DNA of 64,000 nucleotides, from positions 62,001-126,000 of the forward strand of contig CAMCVW010000003.1 in NCBI GenBank assembly GCA_945881915.1, read 5' to 3'. The notes under the pieces are model-generated. The model had not been told where the DNA came from. It searched no databases and saw nothing but the letters and a program-made list of their open reading frames with translations. Made by a program: the position numbers and the translations under genes. Of the stretch, positions 62,855-64,000 are shown piece by piece (the first letter of the stretch is position 1; every line of letters begins with the position of its first letter). The stretch is from Thermoflexus hugenholtzii JAD2 (lineage in GTDB: Bacteria > Chloroflexota > Chloroflexia > Chloroflexales > Roseiflexaceae).

Positions 62855-64000
62855 TCAGCAGGTGAGGATCCCTGTCGCTGCGAGCGCGACACACGCTTCT
62901 TTCCATGTCAGTGGGTACGATATGTGTGCACCCGCTGGACAAGGAATCACTGCAAGCGCGTGGCACAAACGATTGTATTCGGTACTCGTCAGCGTTTGAT
63001 CTGGGAACACCATCAAAGACTGACTGCGGTGCTTATCTGGTGCAATGACATCGTGCAACACCATCCATTGTGTTGCCGCAAATATGTCGTCTGTGGACAG
63101 CACATCGATTGCCCAGCATAGCGCAACGCCATTCTGTACGAGTCGCAGCTGCACTTCGGCGAGCGTGGACGGGGTGCTCCAGAGCGCATGCAAGGTCATT
63201 GCACGTGTCAGTGCAACAGCAACCGCCATTCCGGCACCTGTACCGATGCTCCATTCCACCGGGTGAAGTCGATATGCACCATTAGAAAGGTGTGTTGTCG
63301 CGATGTTTTTGTTGGCGCAGATTAGATTATCGCAATCGGGTGGAATCAGGGCACCAAGGGGAATTTGGAACGGTCGCGTGGGTTCGTAGAGACTCATGTC
63401 GTTGCCAACGGCAGGATGTAAATCCATCGGGTACCAGCCGATGCCAATCGAGTCGGGCCATGCACGTGCGCGTGCAGCAGGGTTCGCAGACACCAGAATG
63501 TCGTCTGCCGTGATACGCACAAAACCGTGCGTTCTGCGCGACTCGCGCACATAAGGGGCCATCGACAAACCATCATATGTGCCCATTACCTCGGGGAGCA
63601 GGCGCAGTTCTGGGTACCCAAAACCGCTCCCGTCGTCACGAGGTACTTCCGTTTGGAGGTAATATAGGAATGCCAAAGAGAGTCTCTTTGCTTCGTCAAT
63701 AATCGTTGCGCGCTCTTGCAGTGTGGCACCGATCAATGATTGACGGTGGTAGTCATTGCTATTCCAATTGATAATCGCGATATCAGCGTCGGCGGGAACA
63801 GCATTGCTGCCGTCCCAAATCCGTCGATACGTCCAGAATGGCGGAAGCCCGGTCTTTCCCTGCGCAAAGACACGAAATGGCCGTGGTTGACCGTTCGAAT
63901 CATGCAACACCAGAGTGAACGGTTGGTCGTCACGCAACTGATTGTACCCTTCTGGTTTTGCGATAACATTATGTGAACCTGGCTCGAATGAAACCGCAAA
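62855..64000 (-). CDS. FAD-dependent oxidoreductase, C-terminal part (5' end beyond window)
   Basis: The frame is open to the right edge, giving at least 381 residues of a larger protein. The segment YVRESRRTHGFVRITADDIL, followed by GIGWYPMDLHPAVG and later IPLGALIPPDCDNLICANKNIATTHLSNG (in pieces), is characteristic of the FAD_oxidored family. The N-terminal FAD-binding Rossmann motif should lie past base 64000. Members include enzymes linked to polysaccharide or xanthan-type metabolism, but most are uncharacterised. The stop at 62855 borders the eroded region. Confidence 0.82.
   Translation of the reverse strand, partial: FAVSFEPGSHNVIAKPEGYNQLRDDQPFTLVLHDSNGQPRPFRVFAQGKTGLPPFWTYRRIWDGSNAVPADADIAIINWNSNDYHRQSLIGATLQERATIIDEAKRLSLAFLYYLQTEVPRDDGSGFGYPELRLLPEVMGTYDGLSMAPYVRESRRTHGFVRITADDILVSANPAARARAWPDSIGIGWYPMDLHPAVGNDMSLYEPTRPFQIPLGALIPPDCDNLICANKNIATTHLSNGAYRLHPVEWSIGTGAGMAVAVALTRAMTLHALWSTPSTLAEVQLRLVQNGVALCWAIDVLSTDDIFAATQWMVLHDVIAPDKHRSQSLMVFPDQTLTSTEYNRLCHALAVIPCPAGAHISYPLTWKEACVALAATGILTC

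Noticed and set aside
1-64000. CRISPR arrays, insertion sequences, tRNA and rRNA genes
   Set aside because: I saw no regularly spaced repeats, transposase motifs, terminal repeats or tRNA cloverleaf sequences in the gaps. A dedicated search was not possible.

Overview
The window is a bacterial chromosome segment of about 50% GC. It carries dense, short-spaced operons, bacterial Shine-Dalgarno sites and sigma-70-like promoters. I see no rRNA, tRNA, CRISPR array, phage gene or insertion sequence. Gene content and order (ilvBNC-leuA cluster, basic-membrane-protein nucleoside importer, a two-gene RibXY/NMT1-like importer without its own ATPase, 7TMR-DISM sensor kinase, GH51, paired DinB proteins) fit a Chloroflexota-type heterotroph best. 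That assignment is inference, not proof.

Layout. 0-7.2 kb: a large FtsX-type ABC permease (minus), then three tandem paralogous MalY/PatB-like PLP enzymes (plus). 7.2-12.2 kb: a nucleoside-type ABC importer (lipoprotein, double ATPase, two permeases) behind a good promoter and a hairpin leader. 12.3-16.6 kb: serC, a small membrane protein and polA (minus). 16.7-23.8 kb: two DinB-like proteins, an alpha/beta hydrolase back-to-back with a lactonase-like metallo-hydrolase, an SDR enzyme, a MOSC protein, ada coupled to a degenerate SDR, and a NodB-type deacetylase. 23.8-30.9 kb: a tightly coupled minus-strand operon (RhtA-like exporter, amidase, M20 peptidase, GNAT, WecE-like aminotransferase) divergent from an arginase-family enzyme and a TspO-like membrane protein, with a palindrome in the shared control region. 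31-38.5 kb: GH51 arabinofuranosidase, a TetR regulator with a visible promoter and operator, a seven-helix membrane protein, a YbjN-like protein overlapping a cytosolic trypsin-like protease, and a P450. 38.6-41 kb: PhyH dioxygenase, FKBP isomerase and Rieske oxygenase (minus).

41.1-52.8 kb is the branched-chain amino acid region: ilvB-ilvN-ilvC-leuA-pheA, then after a 1.2 kb gap ilvE-leuC-(small membrane protein)-leuD-leuB. Together with SerC these give valine, leucine and part of the isoleucine, serine and phenylalanine pathways. In front of ilvB lies an unannotated control region: a consensus promoter, a 24-codon leader peptide with 13 Leu/Val/Ile residues, and a rho-independent terminator 21 bases before the ilvB start. 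This is the clearest unlisted signal in the window.

52.8-56.6 kb continues with a WecG/TagA glycosyltransferase, an ABC permease, a GNAT, a substrate-binding lipoprotein and a HAD phosphatase. 56.6-59.5 kb holds a two-component system whose kinase is split by a frameshift inside its seven-helix domain and whose regulator has a SARP-like output domain. 59.6-61.6 kb is a YyaL/DUF255 protein. 61.7-62.8 kb appears eroded, and the right edge cuts through an FAD-dependent oxidoreductase.
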